Assembly: GCF_900112595.1 (NCBI RefSeq)
Contig: NZ_FOMI01000008.1
Location: 124,001 to 188,000 of the forward strand
Direction: 5' to 3'
Length of the DNA: 64,000 nt
Source: Algibacter pectinivorans
Lineage (GTDB): Bacteria; Bacteroidota; Bacteroidia; Flavobacteriales; Flavobacteriaceae
Shown in pieces: positions 41,779 to 51,069 of the stretch. The notes under the pieces were generated by a model. That model did no database searches. It had not been told where the DNA came from and worked only from the letters and a program-made list of their open reading frames with translations. Each line of letters begins with the position of its first letter. The stretch's first letter is position 1. The position numbers were made by a program, and so were the translations under genes.

Positions 41779-43998
41779 TTATTTGTTTTGTTTAAATCTT
41801 TCAAATTCTGAGATGGTTTCTGTTCTAGGGAAACTATTGTTTTCTGTGTTTGTATCTGCAAATTCAAAGTTAGGATCCAAAGTTACAGAAATTACTTCTT
41901 TTTCCTTTATAAAAGTTTCTTGAATTTCGTATTCGTTCCTGCGCCATAGATCTGCAGGAAGTCTATCTATTTCGGATGTTCCATCCTTAAATTCCCATTT
42001 TATGGTTACCGGCATAACTAAACCTCCAATGTTTTTTACAGTAATTTCATAAATATTTTTTCCAGATACTTGTTTTCGTACTTCATCTTCGTCAATTCTA
42101 GAAAGGAATTGCCCGTACGCCTTATCTGGGGTAGCGGTCATGGTAATAACTTCTGGTCCGTTACTAAAATCTTTATTAATGGTTTTGCTGCTATTAGCTT
42201 GCGATGCTATTTTAGCTTTCGATGTTGCTTTTTTGTCTTCAATATTTAACTCATCCTCATAAACTTTAAACCATTTAACATGACTTAATTCCATGTCTAC
42301 GTGGTCGGTAGTAAAAAACCATCCTCTGTAAAACCAATCTAAATCTGTTGCCGTGGCATCCTCTAAAGTTCTAAATAAATCGGCAGGGTTAGGGTGTTTG
42401 TATTTCCATCGGTTCGCATATTCTTTAAAGGCTTCATCAAAAAGTTCTTTTCCAATAATAGAATGTCTTAACATTTGCAATCCAACCGTTGGTTTTTGGT
42501 AAAAGTTAGAGCCAAATTGCGTCATAAGTTCATTATCAGAATTGGTCATTATTGGTCGTAAAATGTTCTTATCGCCACTCATAAAAGGCACAATAGTTTG
42601 CGGTGTTACACTTGCAAAACTAGGGTAGCGCTCTTTTAGTGTTCTGTGATGTAAAAAGGTATTTAAACCTTCGTCCATCCACATCCATTTTCGTTCGTCT
42701 GAACTTACAATCATAGGAAACCAATTGTGTCCAACTTCATGGATTATAGTACCAATCATAGATTGTTTAGCCTTTTCGGTTATTTCACCATTAATTGGTC
42801 TTCCGCCATTAAAGCTAATCATAGGAAATTCCATACCAATATTGGATGTGTTTACCGAAATACAAACAGGATAAGGATAATCAAAAGTAGCTTCAGAGTA
42901 AACTTCTAAACCGTGTTTAATGGCTTCGGTAGATACCTCTTGCCACACAGGTAAACCTTCTTTGGGATAAAATGACATAGCCATAACTGTATTAGTAGGT
43001 AATTTTACAGCCTGGGCATCCCAAATAAATTTTCTTGAAGAAGCGAAGGCAAAATCTCTAACATTAGTTGCATTAAATTTCCATGTTTTTTTATTGGTAG
43101 ATTTTTGTTTTTCGTTGGCTATAGCTTCTTCTTTGGTAATAATCATTACGGGTTTGTCAAAAGATTTTTTGGCAGCTTCTAATCTTTTTCTTTGAGTTTT
43201 GTTTAATACAGCGTCACTATTTTGTAACTCGCCAGTGGAAGCAATTACATGATCTTCAGGTACTGTTATTTCAACTTCGTAATCTCCAAACTCTAAGGCA
43301 AATTCCCCTAATTTTTGAAATTGTTGATTTTGCCAACCTTCAGTATCGCTATACACCGCCATTCTAGGAAACCAATGGGCTATTAAATAGACAGTGTTGT
43401 CATCTTCAGGGAAATACTCATAACCTTCTCGAGATAGTAAATACATGCTTCTGTCAGTTATTGGATAAGACCAAGAGATTAATATTTTAGTGGATTCGCC
43501 AGATTTTAAAATAGTACTTAGTTTTACTTTCATCATGGTATTGTTAACCATGGTTTTTAGTTTATTATTACTGCCGTCTGTTACCGATTTTATAGAATAA
43601 CCGGCAGGAAAGTCTATGGCTCTAGTTAAAAACTGTAGGTTTCTAGTAGTCATGGAGTCTCTCATGCTATTTCTTAAGTTGCCAAAATCTTCATTTTCTT
43701 TTTTATTGACGTTTTGTTCTAGCTGAATCCATACATAACTTAAATCATCAGGAGAATTATTAAAATAGGTAATCGTTTCTTCGCCGGTTAAGGTATTATT
43801 GGTTTCATCTATAACGGCTTTAATTTTATAGTTGGCGCGTTGCTGCCAATAATCACTTCCGGGTGCGCCACTTGCGGTTCTATACGTGTTAGGTGCGGCT
43901 ATCATATTATCAATAGGTTCAAACTTGCCTTGCCAAGGTTTAGTTTGTGCCTGTACTGTAAAAAGGGAGGTAATTACAAAAAATAAGAAAAAACGCAT
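41779..43998 (-). CDS. M1-family metallopeptidase, exported
   Basis: A 739-residue protein with a signal peptide (MRFFLFFVITSLFTVQAQ). The zinc site HEVGHNWF (about residue 418) and the downstream ligand in WMDEGLNTFLHH are the M1 HExxH...E pattern. GMEFPMISFNG is the substrate-binding GxMEN-like region, here GMEFP. The C-terminal about 150 residues are beta-rich. It probably trims peptides from the N-terminus outside the inner membrane as part of protein use. Common in Flavobacteriia. Confidence 0.92.
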   Translation of the reverse strand: MRFFLFFVITSLFTVQAQTKPWQGKFEPIDNMIAAPNTYRTASGAPGSDYWQQRANYKIKAVIDETNNTLTGEETITYFNNSPDDLSYVWIQLEQNVNKKENEDFGNLRNSMRDSMTTRNLQFLTRAIDFPAGYSIKSVTDGSNNKLKTMVNNTMMKVKLSTILKSGESTKILISWSYPITDRSMYLLSREGYEYFPEDDNTVYLIAHWFPRMAVYSDTEGWQNQQFQKLGEFALEFGDYEVEITVPEDHVIASTGELQNSDAVLNKTQRKRLEAAKKSFDKPVMIITKEEAIANEKQKSTNKKTWKFNATNVRDFAFASSRKFIWDAQAVKLPTNTVMAMSFYPKEGLPVWQEVSTEAIKHGLEVYSEATFDYPYPVCISVNTSNIGMEFPMISFNGGRPINGEITEKAKQSMIGTIIHEVGHNWFPMIVSSDERKWMWMDEGLNTFLHHRTLKERYPSFASVTPQTIVPFMSGDKNILRPIMTNSDNELMTQFGSNFYQKPTVGLQMLRHSIIGKELFDEAFKEYANRWKYKHPNPADLFRTLEDATATDLDWFYRGWFFTTDHVDMELSHVKWFKVYEDELNIEDKKATSKAKIASQANSSKTINKDFSNGPEVITMTATPDKAYGQFLSRIDEDEVRKQVSGKNIYEITVKNIGGLVMPVTIKWEFKDGTSEIDRLPADLWRRNEYEIQETFIKEKEVISVTLDPNFEFADTNTENNSFPRTETISEFERFKQNK

Positions 43999-44127
43999 AA
44001 TTTTTTAGGGTATTGAGTTAGTCATGCACAAGATAATAAATTGTTGGATGTAGTTGATAATAAACACTTAATAAGGTTGATTAAAATTAAAGTCTTATTA
44101 AAAAAATATTAATGTCTAGTTTTAAAG

Positions 44128-44158
44128 TTGCTAAAGGGTAAAGTGTTGTTTACATTTG
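44128..44158 (+). promoter_or_regulatory. Promoter of the inorganic pyrophosphatase gene
   Basis: TTG (44128-44130), 20 nt, then TACATTTG (44151-44158) fits the Bacteroidota consensus, 57 nt before the ATG. Confidence 0.65.
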
Positions 44159-44215
44159 TCTTCTTAAAAAGTAAATTTATAAGCGATATATAAAGGCTAT
44201 TAAAACTAAAGTAAT

Positions 44216-44749
44216 ATGAGTGAAAAAAAGAAACAATCTGTAACATTTGATGTGCTAATTGAAATACCTAAAGGAAGTAGAAATAAATACGAATATGATT
44301 TTGCATTAAACAAAATTAGATTTGACCGTATGTTATTCTCTTCTATGATGTATCCTGGAGATTATGGCTTTATTCCAGAAACTTTAGCCTTAGATCAAGA
44401 TCCATTAGATGTATTGGTTTTAGGGCACCAGCCCACTTACCCAATGGTTGTAATGGAAGTTAGGCCTATTGGTGTTTTTTATATGACTGATGAAAAGGGG
44501 CCGGATGAAAAAGTAATATGCGTACCTGTTTCTGATCCTATTTGGAGTAATAAAATGGATATTGCAGATTTAAACCCACATAGATTAAAAGAAATTGAAC
44601 ACTTTTTTCAAGTATATAAAGATTTAGAGAAGAAAAAAGTTGATACAGGAGGATGGGGAAATGCCGAGGCAGCTCTTAAAATTTATCAAGAATGTGTTAA
44701 GCGTTATGATGAAAGTGAGCACAAGAAAAAACGAACTTTTACAATCTAA
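44216..44749 (+). CDS. ppa: Soluble inorganic pyrophosphatase (family I)
   Basis: A 177-residue protein: IEIPKGSRNKYEYD, DRMLFSSMMYPGDYGFIPET, and the metal-binding DQDPLDVLVL with the DxDxxD-type Asp cluster; HFFQVYKDLEKKKVDTGGWG follows. It hydrolyses cytosolic PPi to drive biosynthesis. It is followed by a strong terminator and then by hppA, so the cytosolic and membrane pyrophosphatases lie side by side but are separately transcribed. Confidence 0.96.
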   Translation: MSEKKKQSVTFDVLIEIPKGSRNKYEYDFALNKIRFDRMLFSSMMYPGDYGFIPETLALDQDPLDVLVLGHQPTYPMVVMEVRPIGVFYMTDEKGPDEKVICVPVSDPIWSNKMDIADLNPHRLKEIEHFFQVYKDLEKKKVDTGGWGNAEAALKIYQECVKRYDESEHKKKRTFTI

Positions 44750-44786
44750 ATTATTGGATTCTTAAAATAACTGCAAATAAAATGAG

Positions 44787-44814
44787 CCATCTTTAATTAA
44801 AGATGGTTTTTTTT
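44787..44814 (+). terminator. Intrinsic terminator after ppa
   Basis: CCATCTTTAA and TTAAAGATGG pair completely, followed by eight T residues. Confidence 0.9.
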
Positions 44815-44879
44815 ATCACATATATTTTCATATTTTCACTTAGTTAAAAAATTAATTAATTTAAAACCGACTAACTAAT

Positions 44880-47276
44880 ATGGAATTAATAGTAAAATTT
44901 TTACCTCTTTTTGGTGTTGCAGCTTTAATTTTCGTTTTTCTAAAAAGCGGATGGGTTTCAAAACAAGCCGTTGGAAATGAAAAAATGTCACGTATCGCTA
45001 AAAATATAGCCGATGGCGCTATGGCTTTCTTAAAAGCCGAATACAAAGTTTTAGCCATTTTTGTAGCCGCTGTAGCGGTCTTATTGTTCTTTAAAGGAAC
45101 TAATGAAGTAGGATCTAATGGTATGGTAGCCTTATCATTTATTATTGGAGCTATTTGTTCGGCATTAGCCGGATTTATTGGTATGAAGGTAGCAACCAAA
45201 GCCAATGTAAGAACTACCGAGGCTGCTAGAACATCGCTAGGGCGCGCTCTAGAAGTAGCGTTCGCTGGTGGTGCTGTTATGGGATTAGGTGTTGTAGGTC
45301 TTGGCATTTTAGGTTTAAGTGGTTTGTTTTTTATATACCAATCCATGTGGCCTGGAGCAGAAAATTTATCAATGGTTCTTAATGTGCTTTCAGGGTTTTC
45401 TTTAGGGGCTTCATCTATTGCATTGTTTGCGCGTGTTGGTGGAGGTATTTATACTAAAGCTGCCGATGTTGGAGCAGATTTAGTTGGTAAGGTAGAAGCT
45501 GGTATTCCAGAAGATCATCCTTTAAACCCGGCAACTATTGCAGATAACGTGGGGGATAATGTTGGTGATGTTGCTGGTATGGGAGCCGATTTATTTGAAT
45601 CTTATGTCGGTTCAATTATTGGTACTATGGTATTAGGAGCGTTTATCTTAACACCTAATTTTGATGGTTTAGGAGCTGTTTACTTGCCTTTAGTGCTTGG
45701 TGCTGTAGGTATTTTAATGTCCATTTTAGGAACATTCTTTGTAAAAGTAAAAGATGGTGGAAATCCACAAACAGCGTTAAATATTGGGGAATTTGGTTCT
45801 GCAGGTTTAATGGTTGTAGCGTCTTATTTCATAATTAATTCATTAATCCCTGAGGCTGTTGAAGGTTTACCTTTTGGAGCGATGGGTGTATTTTGGGCAA
45901 CAATTGCTGGTTTAGTGGCTGGTTTAGGTGTTGGTAAAATAACAGAATATTATACGGCTACAGGAAAAAAACCTGTGATGTCTATTGTTGAGCAATCCGA
46001 AACGGGAGCAGCAACAAATATTATAGCTGGTTTAGGTGTTGGTATGATGTCTACCATGATTCCAATACTTTTAATAGCTGCTGCGATTATGATTTCGCAT
46101 CATTTTGCTGGATTATATGGTATTGCTATTGCCGCGGTTGGTATGTTAGCTAACACAGGTATTCAATTAGCTGTTGATGCTTACGGACCAATTTGTGATA
46201 ATGCTGGTGGTATTGCTGAAATGGCAGAATTACCTAGTGAGGTTAGAGAACGTACAGATAAATTAGATGCTGTTGGTAATACAACGGCTGCCGTTGGAAA
46301 AGGGTTTGCTATTGCATCTGCGGCTTTAACAGCATTAGCTTTATTTGCTGCTTTTATGAAAACGGCAGGAGTTGTAGCCATTGATGTGTCTCAACCAAAA
46401 ATTATGGCGGGATTATTAATTGGTGGGATGTTACCATTTGTATTTTCTGCATTATCTATGAATGCTGTTGGTCGCGCTGCTATGGCCATGATTGAAGAAG
46501 TTAGACGCCAGTTTAGAGATATACCAAAATTAAAAGCGGCTTTAGAAGTTATGAGAGCTGTTGATTCTGATATGTCTAAAGCTACTCCAGCACAAAGAGC
46601 CATTTTTGATGACGCCGATGGTGTTGCCGATTATGGAAAATGTATTGATATCTCAACTAAAGCTTCTATTAAAGAAATGGTGTTACCAGGTTTATTGGCT
46701 ATTGCCGTTCCCGTTGCCATTGGTTTTTTAGGTGGCGCCGAAATGTTAGGCGGACTTCTTGCCGGTGTTACAACTTGTGGTGTGCTAATGGCTATTTTTC
46801 AGTCGAATGCCGGTGGTGCTTGGGATAATGCTAAAAAAACTATTGAGGAGCAAGGCAAGAAAGGCACAGATGCTCATAAAGCTGCTGTTGTAGGAGATAC
46901 CGTTGGAGATCCGTTTAAGGATACTTCAGGTCCTTCTTTAAATATTTTATTAAAATTAATGTCGGTAGTTGCACTTGTAATTGCACCTAGTATTGCAATG
47001 AATGCCAATGGGATTACCGATTATGCTAGTAATTTAAATACTAATGAACAGGTTGAAGTTTCTAAAGAAGTTAAAGTTGAAATGACGAATAATGAAGATG
47101 GTACAGTTAAGGCAGTCGTTAAAACGGTTACTACTAAAAATGGAGAGTCTTCAACTAGTTATGAGACTTTTGAAGGTGCAGAAGCAGAAGTAAGAGCACA
47201 AGTTAAGGCTTATAATACTGCTGATGAAAGCGTAAAAATAGAAACAAAAATTATAGATAAAGTGATTGAGAAATAA
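44880..47276 (+). CDS. hppA: Membrane-bound ion-pumping pyrophosphatase
   Basis: A 798-residue protein with about 16 membrane segments. The substrate loop [20 protein letters not shown] and [21 protein letters not shown] lie near residues 185-240. The segment [17 protein letters not shown] has Ala where K+-independent enzymes have Lys, so it is probably K+-dependent. Whether it pumps Na+ or H+ cannot be decided by eye. The last about 80 residues, after the final membrane helix, form an acidic hydrophilic tail ([17 protein letters not shown]..) longer than in typical family members. It couples PPi hydrolysis to an ion gradient. Confidence 0.95.
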   Translation: MELIVKFLPLFGVAALIFVFLKSGWVSKQAVGNEKMSRIAKNIADGAMAFLKAEYKVLAIFVAAVAVLLFFKGTNEVGSNGMVALSFIIGAICSALAGFIGMKVATKANVRTTEAARTSLGRALEVAFAGGAVMGLGVVGLGILGLSGLFFIYQSMWPGAENLSMVLNVLSGFSLGASSIALFARVGGGIYTKAADVGADLVGKVEAGIPEDHPLNPATIADNVGDNVGDVAGMGADLFESYVGSIIGTMVLGAFILTPNFDGLGAVYLPLVLGAVGILMSILGTFFVKVKDGGNPQTALNIGEFGSAGLMVVASYFIINSLIPEAVEGLPFGAMGVFWATIAGLVAGLGVGKITEYYTATGKKPVMSIVEQSETGAATNIIAGLGVGMMSTMIPILLIAAAIMISHHFAGLYGIAIAAVGMLANTGIQLAVDAYGPICDNAGGIAEMAELPSEVRERTDKLDAVGNTTAAVGKGFAIASAALTALALFAAFMKTAGVVAIDVSQPKIMAGLLIGGMLPFVFSALSMNAVGRAAMAMIEEVRRQFRDIPKLKAALEVMRAVDSDMSKATPAQRAIFDDADGVADYGKCIDISTKASIKEMVLPGLLAIAVPVAIGFLGGAEMLGGLLAGVTTCGVLMAIFQSNAGGAWDNAKKTIEEQGKKGTDAHKAAVVGDTVGDPFKDTSGPSLNILLKLMSVVALVIAPSIAMNANGITDYASNLNTNEQVEVSKEVKVEMTNNEDGTVKAVVKTVTTKNGESSTSYETFEGAEAEVRAQVKAYNTADESVKIETKIIDKVIEK

Positions 47277-47315
47277 ATATCTGCTCATATTTTAAAAGTT
47301 AAAATGTGTTGTCAT

Positions 47316-47343
47316 AAAAACCACGCCATTATCGTGGTTTTTT
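47316..47343 (+). terminator. Intrinsic terminator after hppA
   Basis: AAAAACCACG pairs with CGTGGTTTTT across a 7-nt loop, followed by T residues. Confidence 0.88.
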
Positions 47344-47359
47344 GTATTTTTAAACCCAT

Positions 47360-48358
47360 ATGTTTAAGAAAGATCCGCTTCAAATAATAGCATTTCAAAC
47401 CTACGGTACCTCGAATCATTTGTATTTAAGAGGTCGCGCCATAGAAGATGAAAGTATAAACCTAGAACAACAAGGTGCTTTTAAGCTTCTTTTTAATGCA
47501 TGGAAGCGTTTTGAAACCGACGAAATTAAAAATACCGAACTTAGAATTAAAGTTGGTGATGATAAGTTTTTTTACACCAAAACAGACAAGAAAGGCTATT
47601 TCTTGATAAATGAAGTTGTTGAAAATTTAGAGACGTTTGCAAATACTGAAGGTTGGGTGCCCTTGGAGATTTCGTATAATACGAAGCATTTAAAAAGAAC
47701 TATTCAAAGTGATAATAGATTTCCAGGAAACATGCTTATTCCTTCAAAAAAGGCATCTTTTGGGGTTATTAGCGATATTGACGATACCATTTTACACACG
47801 GGTTTAACATCTATTTTAAAATGGCGCGTCTTAATAAATACCTTGCTTACATCGGCAGGAAAACGCTTGCCGTTAGAAGGGGCACCAGAATTTTACCACC
47901 TTTTACATCGTGGTAAAGCAGAGCAGGAGGCTAACCCTATATTTTATGTAAGCCATAGTCCATGGAATTTATATAGGTATTTGGAGTTGTTTTTAAATAA
48001 AAATAATTTCCCTAAAGGCCCTATAATACTTAGAAGTTTCCCTAGACCGTTTGCTAAAAAGCAAAAAGGAGAAAAACCCCAAAAGCATAAGGAGATTGTA
48101 AGCATTTTAAAAACGTATCCGGATTTAAAGTTTATACTTATTGGCGATATTGGAGAGCATGATCCTTACATTTATAAGGAAGTATCGGAGTCTTTTCCGG
48201 GTAGAATTTTGGCTATTTATTTAAGAAGTGTTAACCATAAAAAGAAAATGTTACGTGTAAAGGCGTTGTATGATGGTTATAAAACTATTCCTGTGTTATT
48301 GGTAGAGCATGCCGATGCTGTTATAGCACACGCTAGATTACATGGTTTTATAAAATAG
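47360..48358 (+). CDS. App1-like (DUF2183) phosphatase-domain protein
   Basis: A 332-residue protein. The DxDxT motif appears in FGVISDIDDTILHTGLTS (about residue 140). YVSHSPWNLYRYLELFLN and FILIGDIGEHDPYIY complete a HAD-like fold; this is the catalytic domain of yeast App1 phosphatidate phosphatase (DUF2183). The N-terminal 130 residues form a beta-rich domain (NHLYLRGRAIEDE). It may dephosphorylate lipids, but the bacterial substrates are unproven. It is read from just after the hppA terminator. Confidence 0.85.
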   Translation: MFKKDPLQIIAFQTYGTSNHLYLRGRAIEDESINLEQQGAFKLLFNAWKRFETDEIKNTELRIKVGDDKFFYTKTDKKGYFLINEVVENLETFANTEGWVPLEISYNTKHLKRTIQSDNRFPGNMLIPSKKASFGVISDIDDTILHTGLTSILKWRVLINTLLTSAGKRLPLEGAPEFYHLLHRGKAEQEANPIFYVSHSPWNLYRYLELFLNKNNFPKGPIILRSFPRPFAKKQKGEKPQKHKEIVSILKTYPDLKFILIGDIGEHDPYIYKEVSESFPGRILAIYLRSVNHKKKMLRVKALYDGYKTIPVLLVEHADAVIAHARLHGFIK

Positions 48359-48415
48359 AATCATGCTTTTTATAGATAAACCAAATTTAATTTTGTGTAA
48401 TTACTTTGGCGGGTA

Positions 48416-48580
48416 GTTGCGTTAGGAATTGTAGTGGATAGCCCACAGCCCGACGCAGGAGGTGCGAGGACTTGTAACCTTTCGACTTTGCTCAAGACAG
48501 CCTTCAAGCCCGACGTTTTACGATGGACTAAGGTTTTTAAATCTGGCTTGGTATGCGAATTAGTGAAACGTAACGCCCTA
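48416..48580 (+). repeat. Dispersed intergenic repeat, copy C (expanded, chimeric)
   Basis: Outer hexamers GCGTTA (48419-48424) and TAACGC (48571-48576) are kept, and so is the first half with GGATAGCCCACAGCCCGACG and GTGCGAGGACTTG. The second half is replaced by about 95 nt that include CCTTTCGACTTTGCTCAAGA (48478-48497), a degenerate inverse copy of the CCCTGAGCG..GTCGAAGGG repeat seen inside mod. Confidence 0.75.
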
Positions 48581-48589
48581 AAAATTTAA

Positions 48590-49204
48590 TTAAAACAATC
48601 CGTTTATCTCAGCATCAATAGTATTTATTACGTGTCCTAAATCTTCTTGATTATCCACAAAATCTAGATTATCTACATCAATAATAAGTAATTTACCTTT
48701 GTTGTAACCATGAATCCACGCTTCGTAACGTTCGTTTAGTCGACTTAAATAATCGATGCTAATTGAATTTTCGTAGTCGCGTCCGCGTTTATGAATTTGC
48801 GATACTAAATTTGGAATAGAACTGCGTAAATATATAAGTACATCTGGCCCTTTTACTAAAGATTCCATAAGTTCGAAAAGCGAGGTGTAGTTCTCGAAAT
48901 CGCGATTGGTCATTAAACCCATGGCGTGCAAGTTTGGTGCGAAAATATGGGCGTCTTCGTAAATAGTACGGTCTTGAATAATGTCCTTTCCGCTTTGACG
49001 AATTTGTAAAACTTGACGAAATCTGCTGTTTAAAAAATAAACCTGAAGGTTAAAACTCCAACGTGCCATTTCGGTATAAAAATCATCTAAATATGGGTTG
49101 TCCACCACGTCTTCCAACTGGGCTTCCCAGTTGTAGTGTTTTGCTAATAATTTGGTGAGTGTAGTTTTTCCTGCGCCAATATTTCCGGCTATAGCAATGT
49201 GCAT
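48590..49204 (-). CDS. Deoxynucleoside kinase
   Basis: A 204-residue P-loop kinase: HIAIAGNIGAGKTTLTKLLA at the N-terminus, the catalytic DRTIYEDAHIF (DRS-like motif), YLRSSIPNLVSQIHKRGRDYE (lid) and GKLLIIDVDNLDF. The dNK/dGK family phosphorylates deoxynucleosides for salvage. Base specificity cannot be read. It is 4 nt downstream of the preceding minus-strand gene, so they are cotranscribed. Confidence 0.92.
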   Translation of the reverse strand: MHIAIAGNIGAGKTTLTKLLAKHYNWEAQLEDVVDNPYLDDFYTEMARWSFNLQVYFLNSRFRQVLQIRQSGKDIIQDRTIYEDAHIFAPNLHAMGLMTNRDFENYTSLFELMESLVKGPDVLIYLRSSIPNLVSQIHKRGRDYENSISIDYLSRLNERYEAWIHGYNKGKLLIIDVDNLDFVDNQEDLGHVINTIDAEINGLF

Positions 49205-49208
49205 GGTG

Positions 49209-49988
49209 TTACAGTATTTTAAGTTGATATTTACTTAGGACATTATTGCTGTAAATATACAAGGTTTCGTTGACTACAAAAAACTGATTTATTAATAAAT
49301 TAGATGTATCGATGGGGATTTTTACGTCATTGTCCTTTGGTATATAAAATAATGTGTTTTCGCTTTTTAAAATAATATTTTCATTACTTTCAGTTAGAGT
49401 GGTATACCCCGTATTTTTTATTTTTTTGACTAAACTGCCAAAGTAATTATAGGTGTACAGATAGTTTTTAGTTAATAGCCAACAAAAGTTATAGTTGCTT
49501 TTTATATCTAGAACTTCGCTTTGTACAGGAGTCGTTTGTGCACGAGTGGTTTTAGTTTTATAATCAAACAATTCTAGTTTTTGTAAATCTTGGTTAAAAA
49601 TCCAAAGTGTATTATCGTAACCCGTAGATATATGCGATACGTTTTTATAGGGCGATAGGGTGTTAAAATCTATTTTAAAAACTTCTGCTAAGCGATTATC
49701 TAGTACAACAACTGTATTAAAATCATTGTAGAACAGATTAATTTTTAATGGGTTAAAGGTATTTACAATACTTAAGTTACCAAGTTGTAAGTTGTTGTAG
49801 GTTATGGTTTTAGTGTCTGTTTTTTTATGAAGAATATTGTTGTTAACATAAAATACAGTATTAAAATTATCCACCGATATTAGGGTTTCGGTTTTTAAGT
49901 TTACAGAATCTATAAACTTTATAGCTACAGATTCTTGTGCGCTAATGGAAACGAAGAAAAAAATAAAAATATAGTAAGTGTATTTCAT
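49209..49988 (-). CDS. Exported beta-propeller-like protein of unknown function
   Basis: A 259-residue protein with a signal peptide (MKYTYYIFIFFFVSISAQ). The remainder is a series of short strand pairs (FNTVFYVNNNILHKK, NTLWIFNQDLQKLELFDYK, CWLLTKNYLYTYNYFG, ENTLFYIPKD), as in NHL or WD-like propellers. No catalytic motif. Found next to deoxynucleoside kinase genes in Flavobacteriia as far as I recall; role unknown. Confidence 0.7.
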   Translation of the reverse strand: MKYTYYIFIFFFVSISAQESVAIKFIDSVNLKTETLISVDNFNTVFYVNNNILHKKTDTKTITYNNLQLGNLSIVNTFNPLKINLFYNDFNTVVVLDNRLAEVFKIDFNTLSPYKNVSHISTGYDNTLWIFNQDLQKLELFDYKTKTTRAQTTPVQSEVLDIKSNYNFCWLLTKNYLYTYNYFGSLVKKIKNTGYTTLTESNENIILKSENTLFYIPKDNDVKIPIDTSNLLINQFFVVNETLYIYSNNVLSKYQLKIL

Positions 49989-50179
49989 TGCAGCTTGAAA
50001 AATACAAAAATCAATCCAGTAATACGTTGGTTGTTAATAAAACGCTACTCAGCTTTTTTATTGTTTTATTTTAACTAAATATTAACTTTTTTAAATTAAA
50101 CTGTTGGGTGTTGGCAAGGTCTAAACCGTAGTTTAAAAACTACTTTTGGTTTAAAGTATAATCTTTTTATAATTTGATA

Positions 50180-51040
50180 ATGAAAAACAACAACACTACA
50201 ATTTTTACGCTAATCCTAGTTTTGCTGGTTAGTGTATCACTACATGCACAACAGGATTTTCAAGGTAAAGCTTACTATTTTTCTAAAACAACTATGGATT
50301 TGAGTCGTTTTAATAGAGGTGGCGAGCAAATGACCGAACAGCGTAAAAAAGAGTTGGAAACGCGTTTTAAGTCTATGTTAGAAAAAACGTATGTTTTAAC
50401 TTTTAACAAGGAAGAATCCATTTTTGTTGAAGATGAAAAATTATCGTCTCCTGTAAATTCTGGAAGAGGCTTTGGAGGGTTTGCAAGTAGTTTTGCTCCA
50501 GGGCCACAATACAAAAACGTTAAGGAAAAACTGTATTTACAAGACCAAGAGTTTTTTGGAAAGCAGTTTTTAATTAAAGAAGACATGGAGCCTTTAGAGT
50601 GGGTTATGGGAAAAGAAACCAAACAAATAGGGCAATATTTATGCTTTAAAGCGACTGCTAAAAAAGTATCTAATGAAGTTGGGTTTGGGCCACCAAGACG
50701 AGGTAACGATGATGATAAAGAAGGCGATGAGGCTAAAAAGGACGAACCAAAAATAGTTGAAGTTACAGCGTGGTACACACCACAAATACCTGTTAGCCAA
50801 GGACCAGCAGATTATTGGGGGTTGCCTGGTTTAATTTTAGAAGTAACCGCCGGCAATACGGTTATGCTTTGTTCTAAAATTGTTATTAATCCAGAAGAAA
50901 AAACTGAAATTAAAGCCCCTAAAAAGGGATCGGTTGTTACACAAGCCGAATATAAAGAGATTGTTACTAAAAAAATGGAAGAATTTAGAGCCAATCGTGG
51001 TAGAGGAAACGGAAGACCAGGCGGCGGAAGAGGGCGTTAA
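50180..51040 (+). CDS. GLPGLI-family protein
   Basis: 286 residues from ATG 50180 (MKNNNTTIFTLILVLL); a TTG six nt earlier would add only two residues. A signal peptide ends about residue 25. The family motif appears in DYWGLPGLILEVTAGN (about 215). The C-terminus is Gly/Arg-rich (RANRGRGNGRPGGGRGR). GLPGLI proteins are Bacteroidota-specific, envelope-associated and usually sit beside a TonB-type outer-membrane protein, as here: the next gene starts 29 nt downstream. Confidence 0.9.
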   Translation: MKNNNTTIFTLILVLLVSVSLHAQQDFQGKAYYFSKTTMDLSRFNRGGEQMTEQRKKELETRFKSMLEKTYVLTFNKEESIFVEDEKLSSPVNSGRGFGGFASSFAPGPQYKNVKEKLYLQDQEFFGKQFLIKEDMEPLEWVMGKETKQIGQYLCFKATAKKVSNEVGFGPPRRGNDDDKEGDEAKKDEPKIVEVTAWYTPQIPVSQGPADYWGLPGLILEVTAGNTVMLCSKIVINPEEKTEIKAPKKGSVVTQAEYKEIVTKKMEEFRANRGRGNGRPGGGRGR

Positions 51041-51069
51041 TTTTTTGAATTTTTAGAAACCAATTCATA

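Noticed and set aside
41760-41867. N-terminal extension of the SGNH-like protein
   Set aside because: It overlaps the peptidase gene and would hide the signal peptide that begins at ATG 41759.
44861-45346. 161-residue open frame opposite hppA
   Set aside because: Antisense to a conserved membrane pyrophosphatase; its composition (Pro, Ala, Thr) mirrors the codons of the real gene.
50275-50778. 167-residue open frame opposite the GLPGLI gene
   Set aside because: Antisense shadow without family features.
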